From the NCBI GenBank assembly GCA_001931875.2, contig MSJH02000493.1, positions 1 through 30,600 of the forward strand: a DNA stretch of 30,600 nt, written 5' to 3'. The notes beneath the pieces are model-generated. The model worked only from the letters and a program-made list of their open reading frames with translations, made no database searches and had not been told where the DNA came from. Below, piece after piece: positions 1-10,643 of this stretch (position 1 is the stretch's first letter; the number at the start of each line of letters is the position of its first letter). The position numbers and the translations under genes are program-made. This DNA comes from Byssochlamys sp. IMV 00236. Its lineage: Eukaryota; Ascomycota; Eurotiomycetes; Eurotiales; Thermoascaceae.

Positions 1-164
1 CAAACATATTTTTCTTTGTCGTCTTTTTACGCAAATAATTTTTTTATTTTATGACAACATTTTATAAAATTGATGTCAATAATTAATAAAAATACAGTAG
101 CGTTTGATACATTCAACAGACAAAAGGGCTCGTTTAGAATTGATTATTTTATAAGTTAAACTAT

Positions 165-2437
165 TTATTCTTTCTTTTGTGAAGACATTAGTTTTTTCAC
201 TTTGACATCAAATGCTTCCTTATTGCTAACTTCTTTGCAGGCTCTATTGTACACTTGGTTTGCCTTTTGTAGTTTGTTTTGAGAGTAAAGATAGGAAAGG
301 TAAGCAATATAAGGTTCTTTATAAAAATGTATTAATATCTTTTATAATTTCATTTTTTTCTTCTTTACCTTCTTTGTCTTCGTTCTTTAATGTCACAAGT
401 CTTTCAAATAATGGTTCGACATGTACAGGTCCAGTCTCTGCATTTCCATACTTGTTTTCAATTTCTAAGCATTTCATGACAAACTCATATGTAGGGTACG
501 AATTCTTCAAGATACTCTTATATGTCCTTCTTGCAAAGTCAATACCCTCTGCTTCGGCAGCCCATTCAACATAACTAGATTGTATCAACACCTTGATAGC
601 ATTACGTTCTTCTGTTTCTATTGCCACTGAAGGTAGTAGCATAGTTGCCTTGTCGCACGCTTTAGAGAATATAGCATCCACTTCATCAACAGATAGAATT
701 TTCTTTTCCCATTGACTGTTAATCCAATCTCTATATGATGTCCACAATAAAAGTGATTCTGGGTTTGAGTCTAATCCTTGTGAATATATCACCAATTGTG
801 CGTCTTTGTCGTCTTTAGATAATTGAACCTTGTTTAACCAAAGTGGAACGGAGTGAGGGTATGCCTTGAGACCAGCTTTTATTAAATTGCTTGCCTTCTC
901 CACATCTTGTTGATCCATGGCAAACTGTGTCCATTTTTCATACAATGTCTTTGAGAGCAAGTCTTTCTTTTCACATGCTTTAAATGTTCTCTGTGCTAGC
1001 TTTTTGAGGTATAATTTCAAGTTCTCTTCAGAGACAATAGAGTACCAGCCTAATATAAAGTCTATATAAAGCTCCCACATATCAGATCCAGTCAAGTCAT
1101 TCAGAGCTCCTTCAAATTCTTCAACACATTGTCTTAGTGCAGGAATAAATGCAGGATCTGATACTGAGATGTATTGGGTTTGTTCGTCTTTCTCCTGTTC
1201 AGGTTTTGGTACAAATAGGTGTCTCTTGGCTAAATAGGCACGAGCTGTTGGCACTTGACTCATATCTCGACGAATCGTCTCGTAAATATATTCAATATGT
1301 TCTTCTGTATTGGAAAATTCACGGTAGATGTCTATAAACTTTTCACGGAATTCAAGATGGTGGGGAATAGCTAATAAAAGCAAATAAGTTTACAAAAAGG
1401 AGCAATATATATTTTCCTCTTACCCTGTATAGCGTTGTCATAAATAATTCTTGACAAAAGTCCCTTCAAGATAGGATTATTGGCTTCTTCCAACGATTTG
1501 GCTTCTTCTGCTGATAATTTGAACTTGGTTGATTCTCCACGGTCTTCTTTCCATGAATCAACATCTTCTCCTGTCAGTGCTGGAAGTTGAATACTGTCCT
1601 CTTCCTTTGCATCCACTTCCATTGCCTCAATATCCTTTTGCTCGTCAGATTGTTCGGCTATACCCAAAATACGTCTTCTAAGCTTAATCTTTTCAATGTA
1701 TATTAACTCTAAACGGAAATATTCGTGCCAAAGCAATTGATTCTCAGGCATGAGGCGAATAGCTCTCTGCATCAGTGTTCTAGCAGCTGCAATGTTTGAA
1801 TTATGTTCGTGTTCCCAAGAGGCAGCCATGATCCATAGTGAAGGATTCATTGGATGGTATTGAATAGCTCTAAAACCAGATGAATAATTCTGGCATATAC
1901 AAATATATATACAAAACTTACTGGACAAATATACCAGAGAGAATATTGTTGGAATCATTCTTTTTAGCAAAGTCAATATATTGTAACCATAACTTGAGAT
2001 CCCCAGTGAATCGAGTTGTCGCTCTCTTGAACAAACTATAGATACGCTTAATTCCAGAATACTGAAGGTTCTTTTCTTTAGGATCGAAATTGTAACCTGA
2101 ATAGAATGAGACAATGTTTCATACACAAACAAATAGTTCTTACCTAAACGCTTTATTCTCTTCTTACGAAGTTCTTCAAGGTTTATTTCATATTCTATGC
2201 TTCTCAGAAAATCGATTTTTTGTTTAATACGACGACTCATGGCGTATTCATGGTTGGTTCTTTTCTTGATGATTGATTTTATCTCTTCCTAAAGAAGAAG
2301 GGGGAATAGATTAGCTTATATTGTTGAATCATGCAAAAAAAAAAAAATAACAATACATGTGTAAATATCTTTTTACGCTCTAGTGCTTCCAATTCAGGAA
2401 GCATGCGTTCCAGACGGTACTGTACTTGATCAGCCAT
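165..2437 (-). CDS. UTP6: UTP6, U3 snoRNP/SSU processome HAT-repeat protein
   Basis: Predicted 666-residue protein in six exons, all minus strand: 2437-2357, 2288-2144, 2096-1922, 1869-1424, 1370-369, 316-165. Every junction is GT-AG and the total is 2001 nt. The N-terminus (MADQVQYRLERMLPELEALE, then KKIFTHEEIKSIIKKR) is the conserved Utp6 start. The rest is a run of HAT helices (for example LWIMAASWEHEH, LWHEYFRLEL, YVEWAAEAEG). The family binds the UTP-B/U3 snoRNP complex and is needed for 18S pre-rRNA processing in the nucleolus. The last intron (368-317) matters: without it the protein would stop early after a Lys/Glu-rich tail, while splicing restores EEPYIAYLSYLYSQNKLQKA. The length is close to animal UTP6 and longer than yeast Utp6. 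Only about 100 bp separates its start from the stop of the upstream small RS-like gene. Confidence 0.93.
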
Positions 2438-2537
2438 GTCACTTCAAAAATGGTTATAATCGAAAAAGGGAAACAATTAAAGCAAGTTTACAATGAAATA
2501 GAGTAAAACGAGGACTGCGTTCTAAGCCACACATTTA

Positions 2538-3360
2538 TTAAAAGGCAGCGTTCAAAAAATCAAGCAGCTGGGAACGGTTCTGATCGTCTTTCTTGTCTTT
2601 TGCCGTCTTTTTTATCTTGAGTTTTAGCTTTAAAGAGGAGGGGGGGGGGGTGTTAGATGGTGACAAGGTGATTAAATATACTTTATACCTTTTTACCAGT
2701 AATCGCATTTCTACGCTCCTCCTATTATATAACATAAGTTTCTCTTTATCTGTGTGTTTAATTATAGCTATACTTTATGCTCTTTCTTTTGTTTCTTCTT
2801 GTGCTTTCTTTTATGCTTTCGTCTTTTCTCATCTAAATTGATAAAGCATGATGAATACTATGGATTATAATTGTACTCTTGTATAATAACCTTCAGATGA
2901 ACTATCACTACTATGACTACTACTACTACTACTGTTATTTTCTCTATTTTTGGTGCTATACTCTTCTCTATCGCTTTCGCTATCACTACTATCACTATCA
3001 CTACTATTGTCTCTGCTATCTCTGTCAGAAGAATAACGAGTTCTTGTCTTTTTATGTTTTCGCTTTACATCTTCTTTATCAAGAGAAATATATTGATTTG
3101 TATAGTGTGGATCGATGGTTTATATCCATAAAGAAATATGAATGAGGAACGTGTATAATACAACATGTAGCATATATATTTTACCACGACCGTGCTTGGA
3201 AGATGAACGTCTGTGTCTAGTAGGTGATCTGCTTCTACTTTTGTAACGACGTCTATATGATTCTGGTGACCGATATCTGGAAGAAAGTGAAGTTTCTATG
3301 ATTCAATTGAGTTTAAGAACATGATGCATGGTCTCTCTTTTTACTTTTTCTGTCTGCCAT
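2538..3360 (-). CDS. Small Lys/Arg/Ser-rich (RS-like) protein, five exons
   Basis: Predicted 152-residue protein from exons 3360-3345, 3295-3185, 3073-2891, 2832-2774 and 2627-2538 (459 nt, all GT-AG). The first exon is only 16 nt. The order along the protein is an RS-type segment (YRSPESYRRRYKSRSRSPTR), an acidic Ser/Asp run encoded by AGT/GAT repeats, a very basic stretch (DEKRRKHKRKHKKKQKK), and a distinct C-terminus ending RSQLLDFLNAAF. No folded domain is visible. The composition suggests a nuclear, splicing- or RNA-associated protein, but I do not recognise the family. The last intron's polypyrimidine tract contains an 11-C run. The continuous frame through exon order and the plausible branch sites make the model fairly good. 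The start and the first small exon are the least certain parts. Confidence 0.68.
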
Positions 3361-3389
3361 GGGTGAAAGAAAGAGTAGATTTGAAGAAG

Positions 3390-3429
<40 letters not shown>

Positions 3430-3662
3430 ACACACGGATGTTACAGACACCCCTGTAGACACCCATTTACAATGAACGCCATTGTGCATTGAATATAATT
3501 AAAAAAAAATCGTGTGCTTATTAAAGATGATCCATTAGAAAAGATATTCATCATCTTTACATCAAGAATATAAGAAAAGATTAAGGTAATGAAAGCATTC
3601 CCCTTTTCATTTTGTGTGAGAACATTTTTTATTGAACAAAATATGATTCTATATTTTCATAA
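3361..3662. other. Intergenic spacer with 39-nt poly(A) tract
   Basis: Lies upstream of the RS-like gene and downstream of the GATA factor; both genes are on the minus strand. It holds an uninterrupted A tract (3390-3428) followed by a CACACAC run. On the minus strand this is a poly(T) tract about 30 nt upstream of the RS-like start codon, a possible nucleosome-excluding promoter element. No coding frame is supported here. Confidence 0.7.
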
Positions 3663-5919
3663 TTATGAGTTTGGAAATGATAATCTGTAATTACTATTGT
3701 GATTATTGTTATTATTATTTGACCCTAATGAACCAACACGAAACACGCTTTGTTGGAGTTGTTGCTGCCTTAAGGATTGTGAATCATTGTTGTCTTCAAT
3801 AGAATGTCTTCGTTGACGCTTGTTTAATGTTTGAGTTCCCCATCTTGAAGGTGTAAACGTAATAGGTCTTCCAGTAGGTGTCGTTGTCGTAGTAGTAGTG
3901 GTAGTAGTAGCTGTAGGATTACTTGATATACTCGTGTTCGTATTTGCTGCACCTGATTGATGTTTGAATAATAATCCGCTGTTATTTGTCACTGTCGTAT
4001 CATTAGTGATTCTATCGTTTGTATTTGGTAAAAGATTTGCAGACAAAATAGGTTTTTTCCCAAGAATGCTCGTTGTACTACTACTCTTTATACTACTACT
4101 GCTACTGCTATTACTACTGCTACTGGTGAGTGTGCTGCTAGCTGATTTTTGAGCTGCAGTGGCCGAACTACTGTTTCGATTACGCTTTTTGATAACATCT
4201 GTTTTCAAGCTGAGAGGTCGAACAACACCATGTAATTTAAGAAATAGACCACAAGCATTACATAAAGGCTGTCCTTCGGGATCACGGCGCCAAAGCGGTG
4301 TTGTTGTCGTACCACAATTTGTACATTTTGTGGTTGAGTTACTTCTTGATGAACCAGCACTAGAAGGCTTTGGTGTCGCTTCGTCATTCTTTTCTTGAAT
4401 GATTTGCTTTGAACTTGAGTTAAGGGGTTCTGTGGTCTTTTGAGGGGGTAGGTTTGAGGCTAACCTAGAAAGGGTAGCATAGGATTTTATAGGTGGTGTG
4501 TTATTAACAGGTGAATGCCCTGTAGGAGTTAATAAGCCCTCTAAAACAAAAAACAAGGTTAATAATTTATATATATATATTTCCTTTTGTCTTGTTTCAC
4601 CTTGAGGAAGTGAAGAATAAGCAGGTGACAGATGAGGTAAGTCAGTAGTAAACGGGTTGAGAACAGAGTTATTGCTGTTATTATTATTGTTATTATTATT
4701 ATTAGTCAATGAAGGCTGAATCGTGCTGGGTGTGTTTGCACTTGATACGGCGACTGCTGCTGCTGCTGCTGCTGCTGCTGCAACTTGAGGGTTATTTTGA
4801 TTCACATAATACATTTTCAAAATGTCTTCAAAACTCAATGCACCCGCATTCAATTCGCCATGACTTGGTGAATAACCAGCAGGTGATGGAGATGATTCAT
4901 TGGGTGCTGTAGCAAAATAATGCTGTGGTTCAGACATGTTGGATCCTAATTGAGGGAATAGTCCAATGGGACTAGATACATTTGTATTTTGCTGTAGACG
5001 ATGATGATAACTGGGTACAGATTGACTAAAGTAATTGAGTCCATTTGATTCTATAGAAGACGAAGGTTGAAATAAAGATGTAGTTGAATTGGGTGAAAGA
5101 GGTTCATGATAATCATCCGACATGTCCATATCTGCAGGAATAGTGATACTGTTTGTATCATACATACTCGATAACATATATGGCTATTTTGAAATATAAA
5201 CATATTAGCTTTCATAATCATATGAAAATATTATTATTATTAACCCTTACAGAATTTAAATTTGTATGTACAGCAGGTGTAGTAGCTCTTGTAGAGCCAT
5301 AGATCATCACATTTCGCTTCTGTTCTTGCTGTTGTAGTAGTTGCTGTTGTTGTTGGAAATTATTAGAAGACATAAAGTCAAGCATATAAGGAGGAGCAGA
5401 AGATGAGAGTAAGGTAGTGGTATCACCTGGTTGTGGTGGTGAATTCGTGGTATGCTCATCTTTAATTTGCTCTTTTTCATCTTCCACCTGCATGTTATCC
5501 TCATCCTCTTTTTTTTCTTCATCTGATTCATTCAAGGGCTGTTCTGATGCCTTTTTCTTTTTATTCAACGTCATGGCCATCATTCGCCAAGTCAAGTTTT
5601 CTAATCTAGAACCATTAGGCAAAGTATCTTTTGCCTTTGTATATAACCTCCATACTTGTGTTGCCAATGGATCTTCTTTTTTACTCTTTTTTTCATCATC
5701 ACCACTACTATCATTATCATCATCATCGCTATCTTCAATCATCGCTTTTGGTTTTCTGGGTGGAAACAGGTTGTCCGACAGAATAGCAGCGGTCACAGCA
5801 GGAGGTGTCTTGGGTGATAAAGCAGCAACATGAAGGTTATTGTTCTTTTTTATAGTTCCCAAATGAAGATCTGCTGTATGGTTATTCTTTGCTTTTGTTG
5901 ATTCGAAATTAGTTTGCAT
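3663..5919 (-). CDS. GATA-type zinc-finger transcription factor, AreA/NIT2/Gln3-like
   Basis: Predicted 709-residue protein from exons 5919-5251, 5183-4601 and 4540-3663 (2130 nt, GT-AG). Residues about 90-116 ([20 protein letters not shown] and the following WRMMAM) match the N-terminal fungal GATA domain (DUF1752) of nitrogen regulators. One type IVa zinc finger lies at about residues 490-514: CTNC, 17 residues, CNAC, followed by the basic tail [18 protein letters not shown]. Family members activate nitrogen-catabolic genes by binding HGATAR sites. Between the domains are an acidic stretch ([11 protein letters not shown]), Gln runs, a poly-Ala run, Asn runs and Ser/Thr-rich tracts, all typical of intrinsically disordered activation regions. 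The first intron joins the DUF1752 exon to the rest (HTNLNS to PYMLSSMY). If it is ignored, two separate genes appear. The upstream region has two HGATAR sequences, so autoregulation is possible. Confidence 0.93.
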
Positions 5920-6020
5920 TAGACAACTTCTTTTTCCAAGCTAAGAGCGTAAACTTTTCTAGACTGATTTTTTTTGGCAGTAGTTATTTTTTTCCTTTTA
6001 TAGAGTTAAATATTGAAATA

Positions 6021-6036
6021 CGATAATATAAGATAG
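6021..6036. promoter_or_regulatory. Paired HGATAR sites upstream of the GATA factor
   Basis: CGATAA (6021-6026) and AGATAG (6031-6036) both fit the HGATAR consensus bound by AreA-type factors. They lie about 105-115 bp upstream of the GATA-factor start codon. Autoregulation through such sites is known in the family. In AT-rich DNA the motif is common by chance, so this is only suggestive. Confidence 0.35.
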
Positions 6037-6198
6037 AGAAGAGGAGGGGAAGAAGGAAGAGGAAAAAGAAGTACTGTGGACAGAAAAAGAAAGAGAGAGA
6101 AAAAAAAAAAAAAGAAGAAAGAAAGAAAAAATATACAAGTGTATATGTGTGAGTGTGAGTGTGTGTTTTTTATATGGTAATAGAAATGAAGAGAAAAG

Positions 6199-6312
6199 AC
6201 CAATCAGAGTACAGCGACGATTGAATTTAACATCTATTTTTTTTAAACATTTTGATTAACTCAATGGTGCGCCTACAAAATGGTTGACAATGTTTAAATA
6301 AATGGCGCTTAC
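6199..6312. repeat. CCAAT-containing repeat, copy A
   Basis: Shares ordered blocks with copy B at 7078-7186: CCAATCA, CTATTTTTT, AACATTTTGAT, GTGCGCCTACAAA (GTGCACCTACAAA in B), TGACAATGTTTA, and ATGGCGCTT (ATGGTGCTT in B). Each copy follows an AG-rich tract. The origin is unknown: either an old duplication or a mobile-element remnant. Confidence 0.6.
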
Positions 6313-7077
6313 TAAAGACAAATATTATCTTATGTTTGAATACATCTCTGTCTTTATTGATTCTCTCGTGCAAAAACATAAAAAGTCAATGTAAAGAAAG
6401 GGACTGCATTTGTAAGCAAACAGTTTAAATATTGTTTTTTATGATATCCAATGTCTATCTATTCGTATTATATTATTGTTTTTGAACCATAACCATTGGC
6501 TATTTGTTTGCACATTTATCATTTCTACAAGATGATTAATAAAGTTAATATATACATGTTCACCTTAAAAAATGATAGAGTGTTCCGGATATCGGAAGAT
6601 AGAAAGAGAATATGTTTAGCGGCGACTTTATTCCTGTTACAATTGACAAGGCAGCCTGTTCAAGATGTGTTCACTTTTATTGTTTCCCCCCCCCCCCAGT
6701 GCTTCACTCAAATAAGCCCAAAACGAGCAATTATATAACACTTTAATTGAACCAAATATGCATATATTTCTCGAATTGAAATCATAATTTCAAAAGGAGA
6801 TCATATACTGAGTAGAGATAATGAAAAGAAGACTTGGAATCAACAAGTTAGTACCTTTTCCTAAAGTAGATGCATATAAAATGCATCATTACATCTAATA
6901 AAGTGCAGTAGAGTCAACATACATAAAAGTAAGTAAGAGCAGTTGATTTTACCTCCCACAAACCTGCTGTGCTTTTGATAAAGATATATTGATTTATTAT
7001 TTTGAAAAAAAAAAAAAAAAAACTTGCTTATGTTTATATGTTCTGTTCTTTTTTTTATAAAGAGAGAGAGAGCGATC

Positions 7078-7186
7078 AACCAATCATAGTGAAATAATGA
7101 TTCTATTTTTTGAACATTTTGATAGAGTTGATAGTGCACCTACAAATAAATGACAATGTTTAGAAAGATGGTGCTTTATACATAAA
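7078..7186. repeat. CCAAT-containing repeat, copy B
   Basis: Diverged direct copy of 6199-6312. It ends only 9 bp short of the stop codon of the PSP1-domain gene, so it lies in that gene's 3' flank or 3' UTR. It keeps the CCAATCA, AACATTTTGAT, GTGCACCTACAAA and TGACAATGTTTA blocks in the same order. Confidence 0.6.
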
Positions 7187-7194
7187 CCAGACCC

Positions 7195-8885
7195 TTACAT
7201 CCAAATACGTGTCTTGTAAAGCTTAAATAGTTCTCTAACCAATTCTCGAAAGTCAACCCTTTTTTCTGCCACAAAGTAAAATGTAAGCTTTCGTCTGTCC
7301 CTGTAGAATAAATTAGATGTATGAAATAATAAACAAAGAACTTGCCATTGATATTCTGCATCAACCACTTGCATGTTGAGTTTCTTTTGCTTAATCTTGG
7401 ATTGACAAACAATCAATGCCTTGGATTCATCTTGACCCTTGGCTAAAAGTAGTGTGATCTCGTCAGGTCTTGCATGACGAAAGATACGTTTGATATAAAT
7501 TTCTTGTTTCTTTTCTGATGGTTCATCTTCTATATTTCGATTGCTTCGATAAAAGCTTTCTATTTGTGATCGACTAATGTTTTCCATGCTTATCTTTCCG
7601 AGATCACGCCCTCTATCAGCTTCAACGATCACCAAGTCATCTTGTTTGAAATTGGGTAGAGGTGAATAGAATATGTCTGATCTTCCTCCTTTGAATTCAA
7701 TAGCATAGAATATAGCATTGCTCAATACCTCAGAGTCAAACTTGACACCTTTGCCCATATCATCTATATTGATGTCTTCTTCCATTTCATCTTCTTTCTT
7801 GTTATCTGCATGCGGCTGAATGGCCAAACTTTCAACAGTCTCGGTTAACGCATCCATGCTTGAGATGTGCGTTGGTCCAGCTAATGAATGACGTCTTTGA
7901 GCAAGTAATGCACTATTGGTATTATCATTGTTACTGCTATGGTTGCTACTTGTTGTGAATGGACTATATACAGAGTTAATTTATCATTTTTTTTTCTCTC
8001 TTTTTTTTTTGAGCCCCTTACTTGTGGGTATCTAATGTCAATGGAGTTAATGAAAATCTACGGATTCTTTCTCTATCGCCAGCAGACATCTGGGGTGTAT
8101 ACAAAGGTGAAGTAGTTGGCAAAATAGGAGGAGGAGGAAGTGAGATGGGTGCCAATGATAAACGACGATGAAAGGCATTATTACTTCTATTATCCTTCAA
8201 TGGACTCCATATATCCATGACGGCTGCTGATGATTTTGATCTAACCCTTGCCCTCAGTAATTCCTCCTCCTCCTCTTCTTCCTCTTCTTCTTCATGCATT
8301 GTATCTAGTAAATTACTTGGAGTACTACCACTATTATTTGAAAATAATGGGGTGTTTTTATTGTTACTGATCATATTGTAGTGCTGTTGTAGTTGATGAT
8401 GCTGCTGCTGTTGAAAATGATGCTTCAGTTGCCACTGTTCTTCAAAGCCAAAAGAGTATGACATCGATCTATGTTCTCTATAGAATGGCTCACCAGATAC
8501 CTCAGGCAGCATAGGAACAGAGGCAATATCAGGGTACTCTGTCGGACTCGTCATGCTACCCGTATTTAATACAGACCATGGTGCAGCTGCATTATTTGTA
8601 GACCACTCATTATTTGATGCGGTATTTATGGCTGAGTTTCGTTGTACGGGTGGAAAGGCATAATCTTGAAGTCGACCGAGAGGATCATTTGTCATTAGGT
8701 CATTCGAAGTAGTCATAGCAGGTGATATAAGACTTGGTCTTCTACTTCCAAATGGTTGCCAACCTGTGTTTGCATTGGTTTCTTCATTTTTTGATGGTTC
8801 ATTAAAAAACGCCTAATAGAAAAAACTTGTATTAAGCTATATTTTGTTCTTTGGGTCACTTTACACTTGAAACAGGCTTGGACAT
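7195..8885 (-). CDS. PSP1 C-terminal-domain protein
   Basis: Predicted 511-residue protein from exons 8885-8865, 8812-8022, 7963-7346 and 7300-7195 (1536 nt). The first exon encodes only MSKPVSS. The N-terminal half is low-complexity: Gln/His-rich, a run of Glu, Pro-rich, and an RRFSLTPLTLDTHNPF segment. The C-terminal part (about residues 380-511) is the PSP1/YaaT-type domain, with DDLVIVEADRGRDLGKI, IKRIFRHARPDE and the ending DFRELVRELFKLYKTRIW. Yeast Psp1 was found as a suppressor of DNA polymerase alpha mutants, and its molecular role remains unclear. The last intron (7345-7301, 45 nt) appears to begin with GC rather than GT (ATG|GCAAGT). Removing it restores EYQWDRRKLTFYF. The intron is also a multiple of three with no stop, so a retained form would add 15 residues. 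Confidence 0.88.
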
Positions 8886-9213
8886 TTATATCAAGCAGCT
8901 ATTTTCTAAGCTTTTATTTTCTATAAGAAAAAGGAAAGGAAAAAAAAAAAAAAGAATAAAGAAAAGAAAAGAAAGAAAGAAAAGAAAAAAGAAAAGAAAG
9001 AAATAATAAAAAAAAGGGAGAGAGGTTATTTTTTGTGTCTGTGTGTGTGTGTGTGTGTGTGCGTGTGTGCGTCTGTATGAATATTGGTGTGTGCGTGTGT
9101 GTGTGTGAGCTCTTTTTCTTTTTTTTTTTTTATTTACAGCAAGAACGGTAAACATTGTCTGTTTACTAAAATTAAATGACTCTTATTAAAGAATAAATGT
9201 CACTTTTCCAAAA
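8886..9213. repeat. Purine and GT microsatellites in promoter region
   Basis: Spacer upstream of the PSP1-domain gene. It holds an A/AG-rich tract (about 8928-9022), a GT run broken by GC steps (about 9037-9108) and a T run (about 9114-9131). The only open frame is a translation of these simple repeats. Confidence 0.75.
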
Positions 9214-9870
9214 ATGAACGACACCCAAAAGTTAGAGGCTGCCATCTTTTTAAAGATTGCTACATTAGAAGTACTTGAAGAGGCACTTGGCAAGCAAGCT
9301 TTCTTTTGTAACTAATTTTAGAATGAAGTCTACTTTTTGTTTCAAAACTTAGCAATGACAAATACTTTCCCTTTATGAAGAACAAGGAATAAAAGTGCTC
9401 GACCTTATGATGTTCTAATGCAAATCAAAGATCCTAACCTTGTCCTGCAAACCATCGTTTTACAAAACTTTTATTTAGAAGCCCACAGATTTATTGAAGA
9501 AAAAATTGTGAAGAAAAGCGATGCTATAGAACCAAAGGCTGTTACTAAATTAAGATTAAAGGGAGAACACTTACAATGATTTCAGTGATAAGAGAGGTGT
9601 TTATAGATCGAATGCTAGAAGGTGCAGAGGAAAGAGGAAGAATGGTCTGATTTGAAAAGAAGCTTGACATTAAACCTCGTACTGCTTGAGGATGGCGGGA
9701 ACGTTACCAATGAAGTGTCATATAAACTTTCAGAAAAGGACGCTAGTCATACGAGCTCCTTCATATTTGAACATGAGGCATACATTCAAAGCCTGCTTGA
9801 TAGGAGTCCTCAGCCTTATACTGAGGATATTATCGATGATTTGTCTAAACATGAAATAGAAAGACACTGA
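9214..9870 (+). pseudogene. Decayed gene of unknown family
   Basis: Starts with ATG at 9214 (MNDTQKLEAAIFLKIATLEV). Coding-like text then continues in different frames: SARPYDVLMQIKDPNLVLQT onward (about 9396-9575), MISVIREVFIDRMLEGAEER (about 9577-9640), then an open frame to a stop at 9870 (KRSLTLNLVLLEDGGNV, ending DDLSKHEIERH). Frame changes and stop codons between blocks could not be resolved with good GT-AG introns, although one block is preceded by an intron-like CTAATTTTAG. The amino-acid composition looks protein-like rather than random. I do not recognise the family. An alternative is a gene with several very short exons. Confidence 0.35.
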
Positions 9871-10480
9871 TTTATGTTTTACATGCACCAGAAAGTAGGC
9901 TAAATAATGCAAATACGAATCTATCATAAGTGGGCTTTTTTGATCAACTGACAACATTTCTTTTCTCTCTTCTTCTTGAAAAGAACATAAACCAAGATGG
10001 TGAACAGTTTTGTTGGATGGCATCATAGGTAGTATCTGGAGGCAGTGCCCGTAGCATTAGTCTAGCTTTTAGTGCATGTAGTGGTTTCCTATTTCCTCAT
10101 CAATGGCAAAATACGACTGCGATATTAAGAAAAATTATGCGAATACTTTAAAATCAATCAATCAAAGCGGAAGAAACAAAATCTATTTCAGCAAGTTAAC
10201 AAATACTTCATATAACACGCATTTTATTTTTGTAGATAATTTAATCTACTATGAAGTAAAAAGCAATATGTTTGATACAATTATACTATTTCAAGATACC
10301 CAGCAACCCCCTCCAGAGCTATAAACATTTGTCAAAGATACCAAAATCATGTTTGCTTGGTCGAAATCCTGTCGTATTTGCTAAAACTATCGCTTAAAAC
10401 CTGACTATATCACTATCATTATGCTTTATTTCTTTATTAACTTGTACATGCTTTGACATTGCCAAGTTTATTTTAACGAC

Positions 10481-10526
<46 letters not shown>

Positions 10527-10643
10527 AATATACACATATTAATTTCATTATTTTTGGGTTGGTGCCATTCATTTTTGGAAAGTGACATTTATTCTTCAGT
10601 TTACCGTTCTCACTGTTTATCAAAAAAGGAGAAGAAAATAGTA
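9871..10643. other. Spacer with 39-nt poly(T) tract
   Basis: Between the decayed gene and the Nudix gene. A frame at 10103-10324 (73 codons) has no recognisable motif and AT-driven composition. Short open stretches such as SISLAFSACSGFLFPHQWQN (about 10050-10109) may be further remnants of the decayed gene. A T tract runs from 10484 to 10522, about 120 bp upstream of the Nudix start codon. Confidence 0.5.

Larger units (their letters stand above)
5920..7194. other. Long non-coding spacer with purine tract and CCAAT repeats
   Basis: About 1.3 kb between the GATA factor start and the PSP1 gene stop. It contains a purine-rich microsatellite (about 6040-6130), a TG/AG run (about 6139-6166), a C run (about 6687-6698), an A run (about 7005-7022) and two diverged copies of a repeat described separately. 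A reading frame at 6496-6738 has no recognisable product, and its 3' end crosses the C run. I see no supported gene. Confidence 0.65.

Noticed and set aside
2879..3145. Plus-strand open frames rich in Tyr or Thr
   Set aside because: They are the antisense of the Ser/Asp repeat exon of the minus-strand RS-like gene.
4709..4912. Plus-strand Leu-rich open frame
   Set aside because: Antisense of the poly-Ala and Asn runs in the GATA factor.
6496..6738. 80-codon plus-strand frame
   Set aside because: No motif, AT-driven composition, and the end runs across a homopolymer of C.
8886..9155. Minus-strand frame rich in His, Thr and Phe
   Set aside because: Translation of GT and AG microsatellites.
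10103..10324. 73-codon plus-strand frame considered as a gene
   Set aside because: No recognisable motif, rich in Asn/Lys/Tyr as expected from AT-rich DNA, and no splice context.
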